From Clostridiales bacterium (GTDB taxonomy: Bacteria > Bacillota > Clostridia > Lutisporales > Lutisporaceae), in NCBI GenBank assembly GCA_012522255.1, contig JAAYKT010000068.1, positions 1 through 14,305 of the forward strand: a stretch of 14,305 nucleotides of DNA, read 5' to 3'. Under the pieces are notes generated by a model that was not told the origin of the DNA, did no database searches, and saw nothing but the letters and a program-made list of their open reading frames with translations. The translations under genes and the position numbers were made by a program. This document shows positions 6,253-14,037 of this stretch, piece after piece (the first letter of the stretch is position 1; the number at the start of each line of letters is the position of its first letter).

Positions 6253-7144
6253 AATACTTCTCCACAGGATTTAGACCTGCAGCTTTCATTTCTTTTATAA
6301 GTATTTCTCTATTTTTTGTATCCATTTCAACAAGGGGCATTCTAAGCTCTCCGGCATTCATTCCCAGTAAATTCATGGCTGTTTTTATTGGTATGGGGCT
6401 GGTTTCTATGAAAAGAGAATGAACCAAACCATTTATGCCTAATTGTATCTTTCTTGATTTTTCTATGTCTCCATCAAGATAGCTTTGCACCATATCATGG
6501 GTCTCCTTGGGCATTATATTTGCAATAACAGATATTACTCCCAGTCCGCCCAGGGACAGAATTGGTACAACCTGATCATCGTTCCCTGAATATATAGAGA
6601 AATCTTCAGGGCATAACCTTGCTACATCAGCAATATGCGATATGTCCCCGCATGCCTCTTTTAAGGCCTTTATATTTGGATGTTTGCTAAGTTCGGCAAT
6701 AGTCTTTGGCAGTATGTTGAGCCCGGTCCTGCCGGGGACATTATATATGATTATTGGTATGTTCACTTTATCAGCAATTGCCGTATAATGGGCTATTAAT
6801 CCTTTTTGAGTAGTCTTGTTATAATACGGGGTTACTATTAAAAGCCCATCAGCTTTTACCTCTTCTGCGTATTTGCTCATTTCAATAACATCAGCAGTGT
6901 TATTACCACCGGTTCCTGCTATAACGGGAATTCTGCCACCGGTTTTTTCAACAGTGAATTTCATGGCTTCTTTTTTCTCCTCTTTTGTCATAGTTGAGGC
7001 CTCTCCGGTGGTTCCACAGATAATTATTGCATCAGTGCTGTTATCTATATGCCATTCAATAAGTTCTCCCAGTTTTTCATAATTTACTTTATCATTTTTA
7101 AAAGGTGTGACAATTGCAACACCTGATCCTTTAAATAAAGGCAT
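6245..7144 (-). CDS. dapA: 4-hydroxy-tetrahydrodipicolinate synthase
   Basis: DapA condenses pyruvate with aspartate-4-semialdehyde, the first step committed to lysine/DAP. With the ATG at 7144 as residue 1, the protein has 299 aa and the catalytic residues fall at the expected places: T45/T46 in GTTGE (44-48), Y108 in TPYYNK, Y134 and R139 in YNVPGRT, and the Schiff-base lysine K162 in ALKEA. A GTG at 7153 would add three residues, but the GGGAG-type site sits at the right distance only for the ATG. It follows lysC by about 40 bases and overlaps dapB by 8. The stop is TAG. Confidence 0.97.
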   Translation of the reverse strand: MPLFKGSGVAIVTPFKNDKVNYEKLGELIEWHIDNSTDAIIICGTTGEASTMTKEEKKEAMKFTVEKTGGRIPVIAGTGGNNTADVIEMSKYAEEVKADGLLIVTPYYNKTTQKGLIAHYTAIADKVNIPIIIYNVPGRTGLNILPKTIAELSKHPNIKALKEACGDISHIADVARLCPEDFSIYSGNDDQVVPILSLGGLGVISVIANIMPKETHDMVQSYLDGDIEKSRKIQLGINGLVHSLFIETSPIPIKTAMNLLGMNAGELRMPLVEMDTKNREILIKEMKAAGLNPVEKYYD

Positions 7145-7186
7145 TGACCTCACTCCCTGATTATATTTTTAATTATTATTTGGTTA

Positions 7187-8392
7187 TTATAGGTTAAATG
7201 TTTTACTTATAGCATTTATCGCTTTTTGTTTGTCTGAAGCATTGATAGTATAGGAAATACTTATCTCGGAAGTAGTAACTAATTTAAAATAAATATCGTT
7301 TTCTGCAAATAATTTAAACATTTTTGAGGCAACTCCCGATTCGTTTCGCATTCCCATTCCTACTACTGATAGCTTTGATACATCACTGTCTTTTTTTACT
7401 TTTATTCCGCTTATCTTTTTTACTTGTTCGTTTAAAGCCTCATCAACAACTGTTTCATTTTCTTTTGATGTTGTAAAGGATATGTTTACTCGATTATTAT
7501 TTGGTGATGTTTGGCTAATCATATCTATATTGACTTCTCTGTCAGATAAACTGCTGAATATATTGGATATATTCTCCGGAGAATAGGGAATATGATTAAT
7601 TGTAACCATCAATATATCATCACTAATCGTAAGTCCAGTTATTACTTTTTGCTCCATTTGTTTATCAAACTCCTTAATATATGTTCCTTTTTTATCCATG
7701 TGGCTTGATGCTACATATATGGGAACATTATATCTGTATCCTATTTCTACGGATCTTGTCTCCAAAACTTTTGCCCCCAGGCTTGACATTTCCATCATTT
7801 CTTCAAAACATATTGTATCTAACTTTTTTGCATTAGGGTAAAGCCTCGGGTCAACGCCGTAAATGCCATCGACATCCGTATAAATCTCACAAGGGCATTT
7901 AAGTTTCGCTGCCAGCGCTATTGCCGTTGTGTCGGAACCGCCCCGGCCTAAAGTAGTTATATCTCCTTCCCCGTTTATTCCCTGGAATCCTGCTACTACC
8001 ACAATTTTGCCTTCTTCCAAGTAATTTTTTATTCTTTCAATGTCTATTTCTATAATCTTGTTCTTGGTATGTGTTCCTTCTGTTTTTATGCCTGCTTGAA
8101 AACCCGTTAGCGAAATGGATTCATAGCCTTTTTCTTTGAGTACCATAGATAAGATAGAAACAGAAACTTGTTCGCCGGTTGCCATAAGCATATCTAACTC
8201 TCTTTTATCCGGTTTGGCCGATACTGAATTGGCCAGCTCAATAAGTCTGTTAGTCGTTTTACCCATAGCGGAAACTACAACTACTATGCTATATCCTTCT
8301 TTTTTTCTTTGGATTATTCCATTTGCTATTTTTTGAACCTTCTCAACGGTTTCTACAGCAGTTCCTCCATATTTTTGTACAATTACTTCCAT
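7187..8392 (-). CDS. lysC: aspartate kinase (monofunctional)
   Basis: This is aspartokinase, which phosphorylates aspartate to start synthesis of lysine, methionine and threonine. The amino-acid kinase domain fills about 1-240: the KYGGT motif lies at residues 7-11 and the GRGGSDTTA segment marks the substrate/ATP site. Two ACT domains follow (about 260-401), the usual place of feedback inhibition; the VTTSEISIS stretch corresponds to the effector-binding STSEI motif. With the ATG at 8392 it has 401 aa and begins MEVIVQKYGG as in the family, with GGGGGT about 7 bases upstream. An in-frame ATG at 8407 overlaps the lysA stop (TAATG) and would add five residues. The location in a lysine-riboswitch operon suggests this is the lysine-dedicated isozyme. 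Confidence 0.96.
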   Translation of the reverse strand: MEVIVQKYGGTAVETVEKVQKIANGIIQRKKEGYSIVVVVSAMGKTTNRLIELANSVSAKPDKRELDMLMATGEQVSVSILSMVLKEKGYESISLTGFQAGIKTEGTHTKNKIIEIDIERIKNYLEEGKIVVVAGFQGINGEGDITTLGRGGSDTTAIALAAKLKCPCEIYTDVDGIYGVDPRLYPNAKKLDTICFEEMMEMSSLGAKVLETRSVEIGYRYNVPIYVASSHMDKKGTYIKEFDKQMEQKVITGLTISDDILMVTINHIPYSPENISNIFSSLSDREVNIDMISQTSPNNNRVNISFTTSKENETVVDEALNEQVKKISGIKVKKDSDVSKLSVVGMGMRNESGVASKMFKLFAENDIYFKLVTTSEISISYTINASDKQKAINAISKTFNL

Positions 8393-8406
8393 GTTGCAGA
8401 CCCCCA

Positions 8407-9705
8407 TTAAATCATGTCGTTCCTTATTATATCTTCATAGGTTTCTCTTTTTACTACACATCTTGAGTTTCCGCCTTTTACAAATATTACCGGCGGTTTC
8501 GGAAGCCTGTTATAATTACCGGACATGCTATAGTTATATGCTCCTGTTGTTGACACAGCTACAATATCCCCTGTTTCAGGATGAGGCAGGGCAATATTTT
8601 TAACAATCATATCACCAGATTCGCAACATCTGCCTGTTACTGTATAATATTCTATCGCTTCGTCATTCATTCTGTTAGCTATGGCTGCTTCATATTTTGC
8701 ATCATATAAAGCGGTTCTCATATTATCATTCATGCTGCCATCAACGAAGACATAATGTTTGCCCGAATAGGTTTTTTTCGTACCCCCTACCAGATATAGG
8801 GTGGTTCCTGCATTTGCAACAATGGCTCTGCCCGGTTCTATCATTGCTTTAGGACTTGGAATATTAAATTCATTAGCCTTATTTCTGATAATACACAGTA
8901 TGTTTTTAAACAGTTTTTCTAAGTCCATAAAAGTATCACCATTAGAATAATATATTCCAAAACCACCCCCTAAGTTCAATTCTTTAACTGTTAAATTGCA
9001 TTTATCTGAAATATTTTTGATAAAATCAAGCATAATCTTTGTTGTTTCGTAATAAGATTCTTCCTGCATTATTTGGGAACCGATATGGCAATGGAAGCCC
9101 ATGAATTCCAAGAGGTTGTTTTCCTTAATTTTATTTAGGATTTGTATTATATTTTCATCGTAAATGCTGATTCCGAATTTTGAAGAGTTCTTTGTAGTTT
9201 TAATATATTCATGGGTATTTACTTCAATGCCGGGATTGACTCTTAAGAGGATTCGGATCTTTTTATCAGATGTTTTGCAATTATCAGAAATCAAATTTAT
9301 CTCATTGATGTTATCCACGATTATACGCCCTACACCAGATTTTATAGCCATGCAAATTTCTTCCTCGGTTTTGTTATTTCCATGCATGAAAATTTTCTTT
9401 GCAGGAAAACCTGCTGCAAGTGCAGTATATAACTCTCCTCCGGAAACCACATCCAAGGATAATCCCTCTTCTTCAATGAGTTTACACATTGCCATAGTCA
9501 TAAATGCTTTTGATGCATAAATAACTTCTGTTTCTATATCATCACTTTTGAAATGCTTTTTAAATAACTTGCAATTATCCCTGATCAGGTCTTCATCCAT
9601 TACATACAACGGTGTTCCGTATTCTTTTACCAGATCAATTGTATTACATTCACCAATTATCAGATGTCCCTTTTCATCGGTTTTCATTGTCCCAAAAAGT
9701 TTCAT
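8407..9705 (-). CDS. lysA: diaminopimelate decarboxylase
   Basis: LysA decarboxylates meso-diaminopimelate to L-lysine, the last step of the pathway, using PLP. It is a fold-III alanine-racemase-like barrel plus a C-terminal beta domain. K66 in VIYASKAF binds PLP; HCHIGSQ (205-211), GGGFG (246-250) and EPGR (290-293) form the cofactor site; GRCCESGD (358-365) contributes the catalytic Cys/Glu; GAYNYSMS (388-395) binds the substrate from the partner subunit. The length of 432 aa is normal. It is the first gene after the lysine riboswitch: the terminator T-run ends about 36 bases before the ATG. The ribosome site is modest (GCGGTG). The stop overlaps the longer lysC start. Confidence 0.97.
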   Translation of the reverse strand: MKLFGTMKTDEKGHLIIGECNTIDLVKEYGTPLYVMDEDLIRDNCKLFKKHFKSDDIETEVIYASKAFMTMAMCKLIEEEGLSLDVVSGGELYTALAAGFPAKKIFMHGNNKTEEEICMAIKSGVGRIIVDNINEINLISDNCKTSDKKIRILLRVNPGIEVNTHEYIKTTKNSSKFGISIYDENIIQILNKIKENNLLEFMGFHCHIGSQIMQEESYYETTKIMLDFIKNISDKCNLTVKELNLGGGFGIYYSNGDTFMDLEKLFKNILCIIRNKANEFNIPSPKAMIEPGRAIVANAGTTLYLVGGTKKTYSGKHYVFVDGSMNDNMRTALYDAKYEAAIANRMNDEAIEYYTVTGRCCESGDMIVKNIALPHPETGDIVAVSTTGAYNYSMSGNYNRLPKPPVIFVKGGNSRCVVKRETYEDIIRNDMI

Positions 9706-9741
9706 ATCAGCACCGCTTTCTATTCATAAGTTTTTAAATAT

Positions 9742-9778
9742 AAAAAAAGCAGTCATGAGCAAAAAGACTCATGACTGC
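9742..9778 (-). terminator. riboswitch expression-platform terminator
   Basis: Perfect 11-bp arms (9768-9778 and 9749-9759) enclose an 8-base loop, followed on the minus strand by seven Ts (9748-9742). It sits directly between the lysine aptamer and lysA. An alternative pairing of GAGCA at the P1 3' strand (9812-9816) with TGCTC of the terminator 3' arm (9757-9761) would break it, giving an off-switch when lysine is bound. Confidence 0.93.
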
Positions 9779-9810
9779 ATAAATAGTCGTCTTTTGCCCC
9801 AATGTGTTAA

Positions 9811-9959
9811 GTGCTCCGTAGGAAAATCGGGCAATTCTCCAACGACAGTTCCACATTTGTTAAATGTAGACCCAATATAGGTAAACCTATATTTCGGCGG
9901 CTGTCCCTTTCTTGCATTTTTTATGCAATACTCTTGGCAAACCGCAGCCTCTTAAGCAC
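9811..9959 (-). ncRNA. lysine riboswitch (L-box) aptamer
   Basis: Read on the minus strand, the segment has the L-box core in order: P1 5' strand GTGCT (9959-9955), AGAGG, the loop-E-like AGAGTA (9934-9929), GAAAGGGACAGC, the invariant GCCGAAA, a GGTTTACC hairpin loop, GGGTCT, the P4 hairpin with TTAACAAATG, a GTTGGAG...CCTAC hairpin, and the P1 3' strand AGCAC (9815-9811). It is followed by the terminator at 9742-9778 and then lysA. Binding of lysine is expected to stabilise P1, freeing the terminator and shutting off lysA-lysC-dapA-dapB. Confidence 0.96.
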
Positions 9960-9984
9960 ACTGCTATTTAATAAATTAGATACA

Positions 9985-10013
9985 ACTTTATCACAGATAA
10001 TTATCCTTGTCAA
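9985..10013 (-). promoter_or_regulatory. promoter of the lysine operon
   Basis: A perfect TTGACA -35 box (10013-10008) is followed after 17 bases by TAAAGT (9990-9985, 4 of 6 to consensus) on the minus strand. It begins 23 bases after the ddh stop and about 25 bases before the lysine aptamer, so it starts the riboswitch transcript. Confidence 0.85.
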
Positions 10014-10035
10014 CGTAAGCTTTTTTACATATTGA

Positions 10036-11028
10036 TTACAACAATTCTTTGCACAACTCATCTAAAGTTTTATTTGATAAATATTTTAATGGTATATCAA
10101 ACACAGTTTTAGCGCCAGAACATCCTTTCTTCTTTAGCCTATAGGCGGCTCTTGCATAAGCTGTAAGAACGCTTGCCGTAAATTCCGAATTGCTGCCCAA
10201 ATTTAAAGAAAAAGACAAGGCTTGATCATTTGAGGGATCTGTGCCGGTTTTTCCATTTCTTATAACTGTTCCTCCGTGAAACATCTTGGAATGGTTTTTT
10301 ACAAATTCTTCTTCACTGATGAAGTTTACGTTGGTATCATAGTCTGCAAAATAGTTTGGCATGGTTATTATACTTTTTCTAATCCCCTCTTTATCTGCAT
10401 GTTCTTCTATCACCACATAGCACTCCCTTTTATGCTTTTCTCTGATAGATAGTACCGGTGTACCGCCTTTTTTTATCTTGCCCAAATTGTCTTCGACAGG
10501 AATAGTATATTGAATGGCTTTTTTAACCCCCGGGATTTTTCTTAATGCATCAGAGTGACCTTGGCTGACACCGGGTCCCCAAAACGTATAGGATTTGCCT
10601 TGTGGCATTATGGATTCGAATAGAACCCTGTTTATGGAAAACAAGCCGGGATCCCAGCCTGCACATACAACACTGATATTACCATTATCGGTAGCGGCTT
10701 TATTCATGGCATTGTAGTAATTAGGAATATTGCCATGGTTATCATAACCGTCCACCGTGTTAAACATAGAGGCATAGAGAGGGCCTTGCCCAGGCAAATC
10801 TTTCGATGAACCCCCGCATAGTATCATAATATCAATAATATCTTTAAATTTATGCGCATCGGCGGCATCAAAAATCTTATCTTTGCACGGATGATTAAGT
10901 TTTGTTAAATCATATCTCTTTGAAAATATAGCTGTTAATTCCATGTCAGCATTTTCCTGTATTGCAATTTCTACGCCTTTTCCTAAATTTCCATACCCTG
11001 CAATGCCTATTCTTATTTTATCTGTCAC
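10036..11028 (-). CDS. ddh: meso-diaminopimelate D-dehydrogenase
   Basis: Ddh reductively aminates tetrahydrodipicolinate to meso-DAP in one NADPH- and ammonia-dependent step, bypassing the acylated DapD/DapE-type intermediates; the reaction is reversible. The Rossmann motif IGIAGYGNLGKG lies near the N-terminus, and the FWGPGVSQGHSDALR segment in the middle is the family hallmark of the substrate site. The protein has 330 aa from the GTG at 11028, close to the usual 320-330. That GTG has GAGGTG 6 bases upstream; an in-frame GTG at 11037 would overlap this site. No strong terminator is seen between ddh and the riboswitch promoter, so read-through is possible, but ddh itself lies outside the riboswitch control. 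Confidence 0.96.
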   Translation of the reverse strand: MTDKIRIGIAGYGNLGKGVEIAIQENADMELTAIFSKRYDLTKLNHPCKDKIFDAADAHKFKDIIDIMILCGGSSKDLPGQGPLYASMFNTVDGYDNHGNIPNYYNAMNKAATDNGNISVVCAGWDPGLFSINRVLFESIMPQGKSYTFWGPGVSQGHSDALRKIPGVKKAIQYTIPVEDNLGKIKKGGTPVLSIREKHKRECYVVIEEHADKEGIRKSIITMPNYFADYDTNVNFISEEEFVKNHSKMFHGGTVIRNGKTGTDPSNDQALSFSLNLGSNSEFTASVLTAYARAAYRLKKKGCSGAKTVFDIPLKYLSNKTLDELCKELL

Positions 11029-11113
11029 TTTATACACCTCGCCATATAATAGTTTTATTTTTTAGTTTTATAAAGACATATTCTATTTTAGTTGTATTCA
11101 AATATATATGGGT

Positions 11114-11122
11114 ATTATAACA
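11114..11122 (-). promoter_or_regulatory. extended -10 promoter of ddh
   Basis: The minus strand reads TGT-TATAAT (11122-11114), an extended -10 element with a perfect hexamer about 85 bases before the ddh start. No good -35 box lies 17 bases upstream, as is acceptable for extended -10 promoters. The 11038-11252 gap otherwise holds only AT-rich DNA and the divergent promoter. Confidence 0.5.
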
Positions 11123-11176
11123 GGATTACTCAAGGATTGTTATTCTTATTTTGGCTTTTTTAAGATATAATCGTTA

Positions 11177-11205
11177 TTGATACCAATATTTTTTATAATT
11201 ATAAA
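11177..11205 (+). promoter_or_regulatory. promoter of the MFS transporter gene
   Basis: TTGATA (11177-11182), a 17-base spacer and TATAAA (11200-11205) are in good register, about 48 bases before the MFS start codon. It is divergent from the ddh promoter, so one regulator could act on both. Confidence 0.6.
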
Positions 11206-11252
11206 ACCTACACACAATCAGTTCGTTTAAATAATTTTTCTGGAGGTATAAA

Positions 11253-12428
11253 ATGGGAAAATTGCATAAGTGGAAGGTTTTGTCCTTTATTTATATATTT
11301 ATGTTAGTGTTTGCAGTGATTTTTCAGGGGCTGCCGCCTGTCTTTGGATTTATAATATCTTCATTGGGAATCTCCCATGCTCAAGCCGGAGCTTTGATGA
11401 GTTTTTTTGGATTACCGGGGATTTTTATTTCAATACCGGGTGGGATTTTATCCGATATTTATGGTTCGAGACGTGTCGGCATTACATCCTTAATAATAGC
11501 CCTTGCCGGTTCTTTGATGGTGGGCTTTGGTAATAATTTTGCTATTCTCGTAATCGGTAGAATTATTTCGGGAATCGGTGCATTGACTATAGCTATTGTA
11601 GCTCCCCAGGTTCTTTCCAAAATTTTTGACAAGAAAGATATGGGTATTGCCATGGGAGTATTCAATACTGCTATGCCTTTAGGTACAATATTGACTTTGA
11701 ACACCTTTGGGTTATTGGCTGCGGCAACTAATTGGAGAATTCCGCTGCTACTAACATCTGCTTATTGCTTTATTATTCTTATTCTATTTTTATTCAAGTA
11801 TAATGATATATCTGGCGTTAATTCTAAACAGGATAAAACGAGTTTTAAAGAATCTCTGTATGAAGCAAAAAAAATAGGTTGGCCAATATGGCTAATAGCG
11901 ATAATTTGGATGATGTATAATGCTTCGTCAATATCATACTTGGCTTTTGGCAGCGACTATTATGTTTCCATTGGTTATGATACAAGTTATGCGGGATTTT
12001 TGACTAGTCTTCTAATGATTGGTGCCCTGATTTTCAGTACCTTTGTAGGATATTTGACAGATAAATTCGGCAATGAAGAATACTTCATATTAGGCGGAAG
12101 CATTGGTTTGGCAATTGCTCTTTTATTGGTGCCGCGAGGAGGTATCAATCCATTGGTTCTGGGAGGATTGATCGGGCTGTCCGTTTCATTTGTTCCGTCA
12201 CCTGTTTTTTCTTTGGTACCAAAATACCTGCCACGAGAGCAGGTTGGGTTAGGTTATGGTATATTATCTACATGCCTAAATATAGGGGTGCTTATAGGTC
12301 CTTTTTTAGTGGGGCTTTTTTATGATAAGACGAAGAGTTATGCCTCCGGGTTTATACTCATGTCCGCCCTTGCCTTACTGACAGGGGTATTTGCAATTCT
12401 TTTGAAACGCGTAGGAAAAAGGTTTTAG
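11253..12428 (+). CDS. MFS family transporter
   Basis: This is a 391-aa major facilitator protein with about 12 hydrophobic segments in two halves, separated by a polar loop around residues 180-205 (KYNDISGVNSKQDKTSF). The MFS motif A is clear between helices 2 and 3: GGILSDIYGSRRVG (63-76). A degenerate copy, GYLTDKFGNEE, sits at the matching place in the second half. The substrate cannot be told from the sequence. The position beside, and divergent from, ddh and near an aldehyde dehydrogenase gene gives only weak hints, such as uptake of an amino or organic acid. The ATG at 11253 follows GGAGGT by 6 bases. The stop is TAG and no clear terminator follows. Confidence 0.9.
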   Translation: MGKLHKWKVLSFIYIFMLVFAVIFQGLPPVFGFIISSLGISHAQAGALMSFFGLPGIFISIPGGILSDIYGSRRVGITSLIIALAGSLMVGFGNNFAILVIGRIISGIGALTIAIVAPQVLSKIFDKKDMGIAMGVFNTAMPLGTILTLNTFGLLAAATNWRIPLLLTSAYCFIILILFLFKYNDISGVNSKQDKTSFKESLYEAKKIGWPIWLIAIIWMMYNASSISYLAFGSDYYVSIGYDTSYAGFLTSLLMIGALIFSTFVGYLTDKFGNEEYFILGGSIGLAIALLLVPRGGINPLVLGGLIGLSVSFVPSPVFSLVPKYLPREQVGLGYGILSTCLNIGVLIGPFLVGLFYDKTKSYASGFILMSALALLTGVFAILLKRVGKRF

Positions 12429-12661
12429 CATTTCGTTTTATTATAATTTTGCTTCTTCTTAGACAGCTAATCAACACAGGCATCTTACCATATCTATTTA
12501 AGTAGTGCTAATAATAGGATATACTATAAATAATTGGTGGATAAAGATGGTTTTTAAGGAGATTGTATGAGGAAATTCAATGCACCTTTAATGTTTACAG
12601 AAGTGTAACATTTTCAATTATAAAATTGAAGTATTTGAGTATAAAAGAAAGGGGAATTAGA
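12429..12661 (+). promoter_or_regulatory. intergenic leader before the aldehyde dehydrogenase remnant
   Basis: The gap contains a candidate promoter: TTTAAG (12497-12502), 17 bases, TATACT (12520-12525). Downstream is a 13-codon reading frame with its own AAGGAG site (listed separately) and then AAAGGGG before the aldehyde dehydrogenase ATG. I see no strong terminator for the preceding MFS gene. Confidence 0.4.
12567..12608 (+). CDS. possible 13-residue leader peptide or gene remnant
   Basis: ATG at 12567 preceded by AAGGAG (5-6 bases spacing) opens a short frame coding MRKFNAPLMFTEV and ending at TAA (12606-12608), 53 bases before the aldehyde dehydrogenase start. The ribosome site is better than that of many real genes here, so translation is plausible. 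It may be a leader peptide, or the 5' end of a gene whose body was deleted, which would fit the decay seen just downstream. The sequence is not recognised and conservation is unknown. Confidence 0.3.
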   Translation: MRKFNAPLMFTEV

Positions 12662-13940
12662 ATGAATCAGGGACTTTTAAAACTACTTGACAATTCAAGG
12701 ACAGCTTTCGAAGAAATGAAAAAGTGTACACAGGGAGAAGTAGACCTAATGTGTCGTGTAATCAACAAGGCTGTATCGGACAATGCTGAAGAACTTGCCA
12801 AACTGGCTATAGAAGAGACAGGCATGGGGAATGAGGAATCTAAGGTAATCAAGAATACTACGATGGGTTCCGGTGTTTGGCTGACTATGAAGAATAAAAA
12901 ATCCGTTGGTATAATTAAAAGGGATGATGAAAAAGGCTTAGTATATGTAGCCCACCCAAAAGGCGTGATTGCTTCGGTATCCCCAATAACCAACCCAACT
13001 ATAACTCCATTGGGAAATGCTATGTTGGCAATTAAAGGCAGAAATAAATGCACCAAAACATATTATCCAAATAGTTGAAGACCCAAGTATAGAAGCCACG
13101 CAGTCTCTTATGGCTGCTGCAGATGTGGTTGTTGCCACAGGGGGGATGGGCATGGTAAAAGCCGCATATTCAAGCGGGAAGCCTGCTTTTGGTGTAGGCT
13201 AGGGAAATGTTCAGGCTGTTATTGATAGGGATTATGATGATTTGGACTTGGCAGCACAGTTCATTGTTATGGGCAGAAGTTTTGATAACGGTGTTATATG
13301 CACCTGCAATCAGTCTGCAATTGTGCATAAAAGTAAAAAAGAGGATATGATAAAAGCTTTACAAAAAAGTGGCGCTTATTACATAGAAAACCCTGCAGAA
13401 GTTGACAAAGTCAGAAATGCTTTGTTCAAAGATGGAAGACTGCAGGCTGATATTATAGGAAAATCTGCCTATGATATTGCAAGAAAAGCCGGGCTTGATA
13501 TACCAAAAGAAACATCGGCATTAGTTGTTCTTACTGAATCAAAAGGTAAAGAAGACCTGTTATGTTGTGAAAAGTTATGCCCTGTACTCATATTGACTAG
13601 TTATGATGAGTTTAAGGAAGGCGTGGAAATAGCAAAAGCTAATTTATTGTATCAAGGAGCAGGACATACTGCTGTTATCCACTCCAACGATAAGGAAAAA
13701 ATCGAATATGCCGCAGTGGAATTGCCTGTGGGCAGGCTACTGGTTAATGTTCCCGGAATAGCTGCAGGGGGCGGTGGGCTCTTTACAAATTTGAACCCGA
13801 CACCTTCTCTTGGTTGCGGGTCCTGGGGTGGTAATAGCATATCCGAAAACCTTACATATGAGCATCTGTTAAATATTGCAACAGTTGCTTATCCGCGTAA
13901 GGATGCACCACCAACTGATGAAGAGATATGGGCTGAATAG
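12662..13940 (+). pseudogene. CoA-acylating-type aldehyde dehydrogenase, disrupted
   Basis: The remnant belongs to the aldehyde dehydrogenase group that makes acyl-CoA from aldehydes (EutE/AdhE N-domain/sulfoacetaldehyde dehydrogenase-like). The 5' part (12662 to about 13045) codes EETGMGNEE, GVIASVSPITNPTITPLGNAMLAIKG. The frame then shifts: the next family block, NAPKHIIQIVEDPSIE, continues in another frame from 13047. About 35 residues normally found between these blocks are absent, so an internal deletion not divisible by three is the simplest cause. A TAG at 13200-13202 interrupts GVG-GNVQ, where homologues have Pro, Ala or similar. The catalytic Cys region FDNGVICTCNQ (Cys codon 13299-13301) and the C-terminus, including PSLGCGSWGGNS, are intact. 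The ATG at 12662 follows AAAGGGG. Substrate is undetermined; the downstream OFA-type transporter may have supplied it. Confidence 0.88.
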
Positions 13941-13954
13941 GATAAGAATTTTAG

Positions 13955-14009
13955 AATATCCCCTTTAAGGATAAATCTTCTATGCGATATTTAATCTAAA
14001 GGGGATATT
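13955..14009. terminator. long-loop 13-bp inverted repeat
   Basis: Perfect 13-bp arms (13955-13967 and 13997-14009) enclose 29 bases that contain some further AAAT/ATTT pairing. It begins 15 bases after the aldehyde dehydrogenase stop and ends 28 bases before the next start. No T-run follows, so it may be a weak terminator, an mRNA-stability or processing element, or an operator. Confidence 0.45.
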
Positions 14010-14037
14010 AACATATGGAAAAAACGGAGTGTAGTGT

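Noticed and set aside
9548..10035. Plus-strand open frames over the start of lysA and the riboswitch
   Set aside because: They are antisense to the lysA coding sequence and to the structured L-box RNA, with no family resemblance.
12563..12661. TTG start that would add 33 residues to the aldehyde dehydrogenase
   Set aside because: The added residues do not resemble the family, and the ATG at 12662 has its own AAAGGGG site and a family-like N-terminus.
13200..13202. TAG inside the aldehyde dehydrogenase frame as a recoded (pyrrolysine) codon
   Set aside because: The same gene also has a frameshifting deletion, the TAG falls in a nucleotide-binding loop rather than a known pyrrolysine context, and TAG is the ordinary stop of several intact genes here (mrr, hxlR-type, dapA, MFS).
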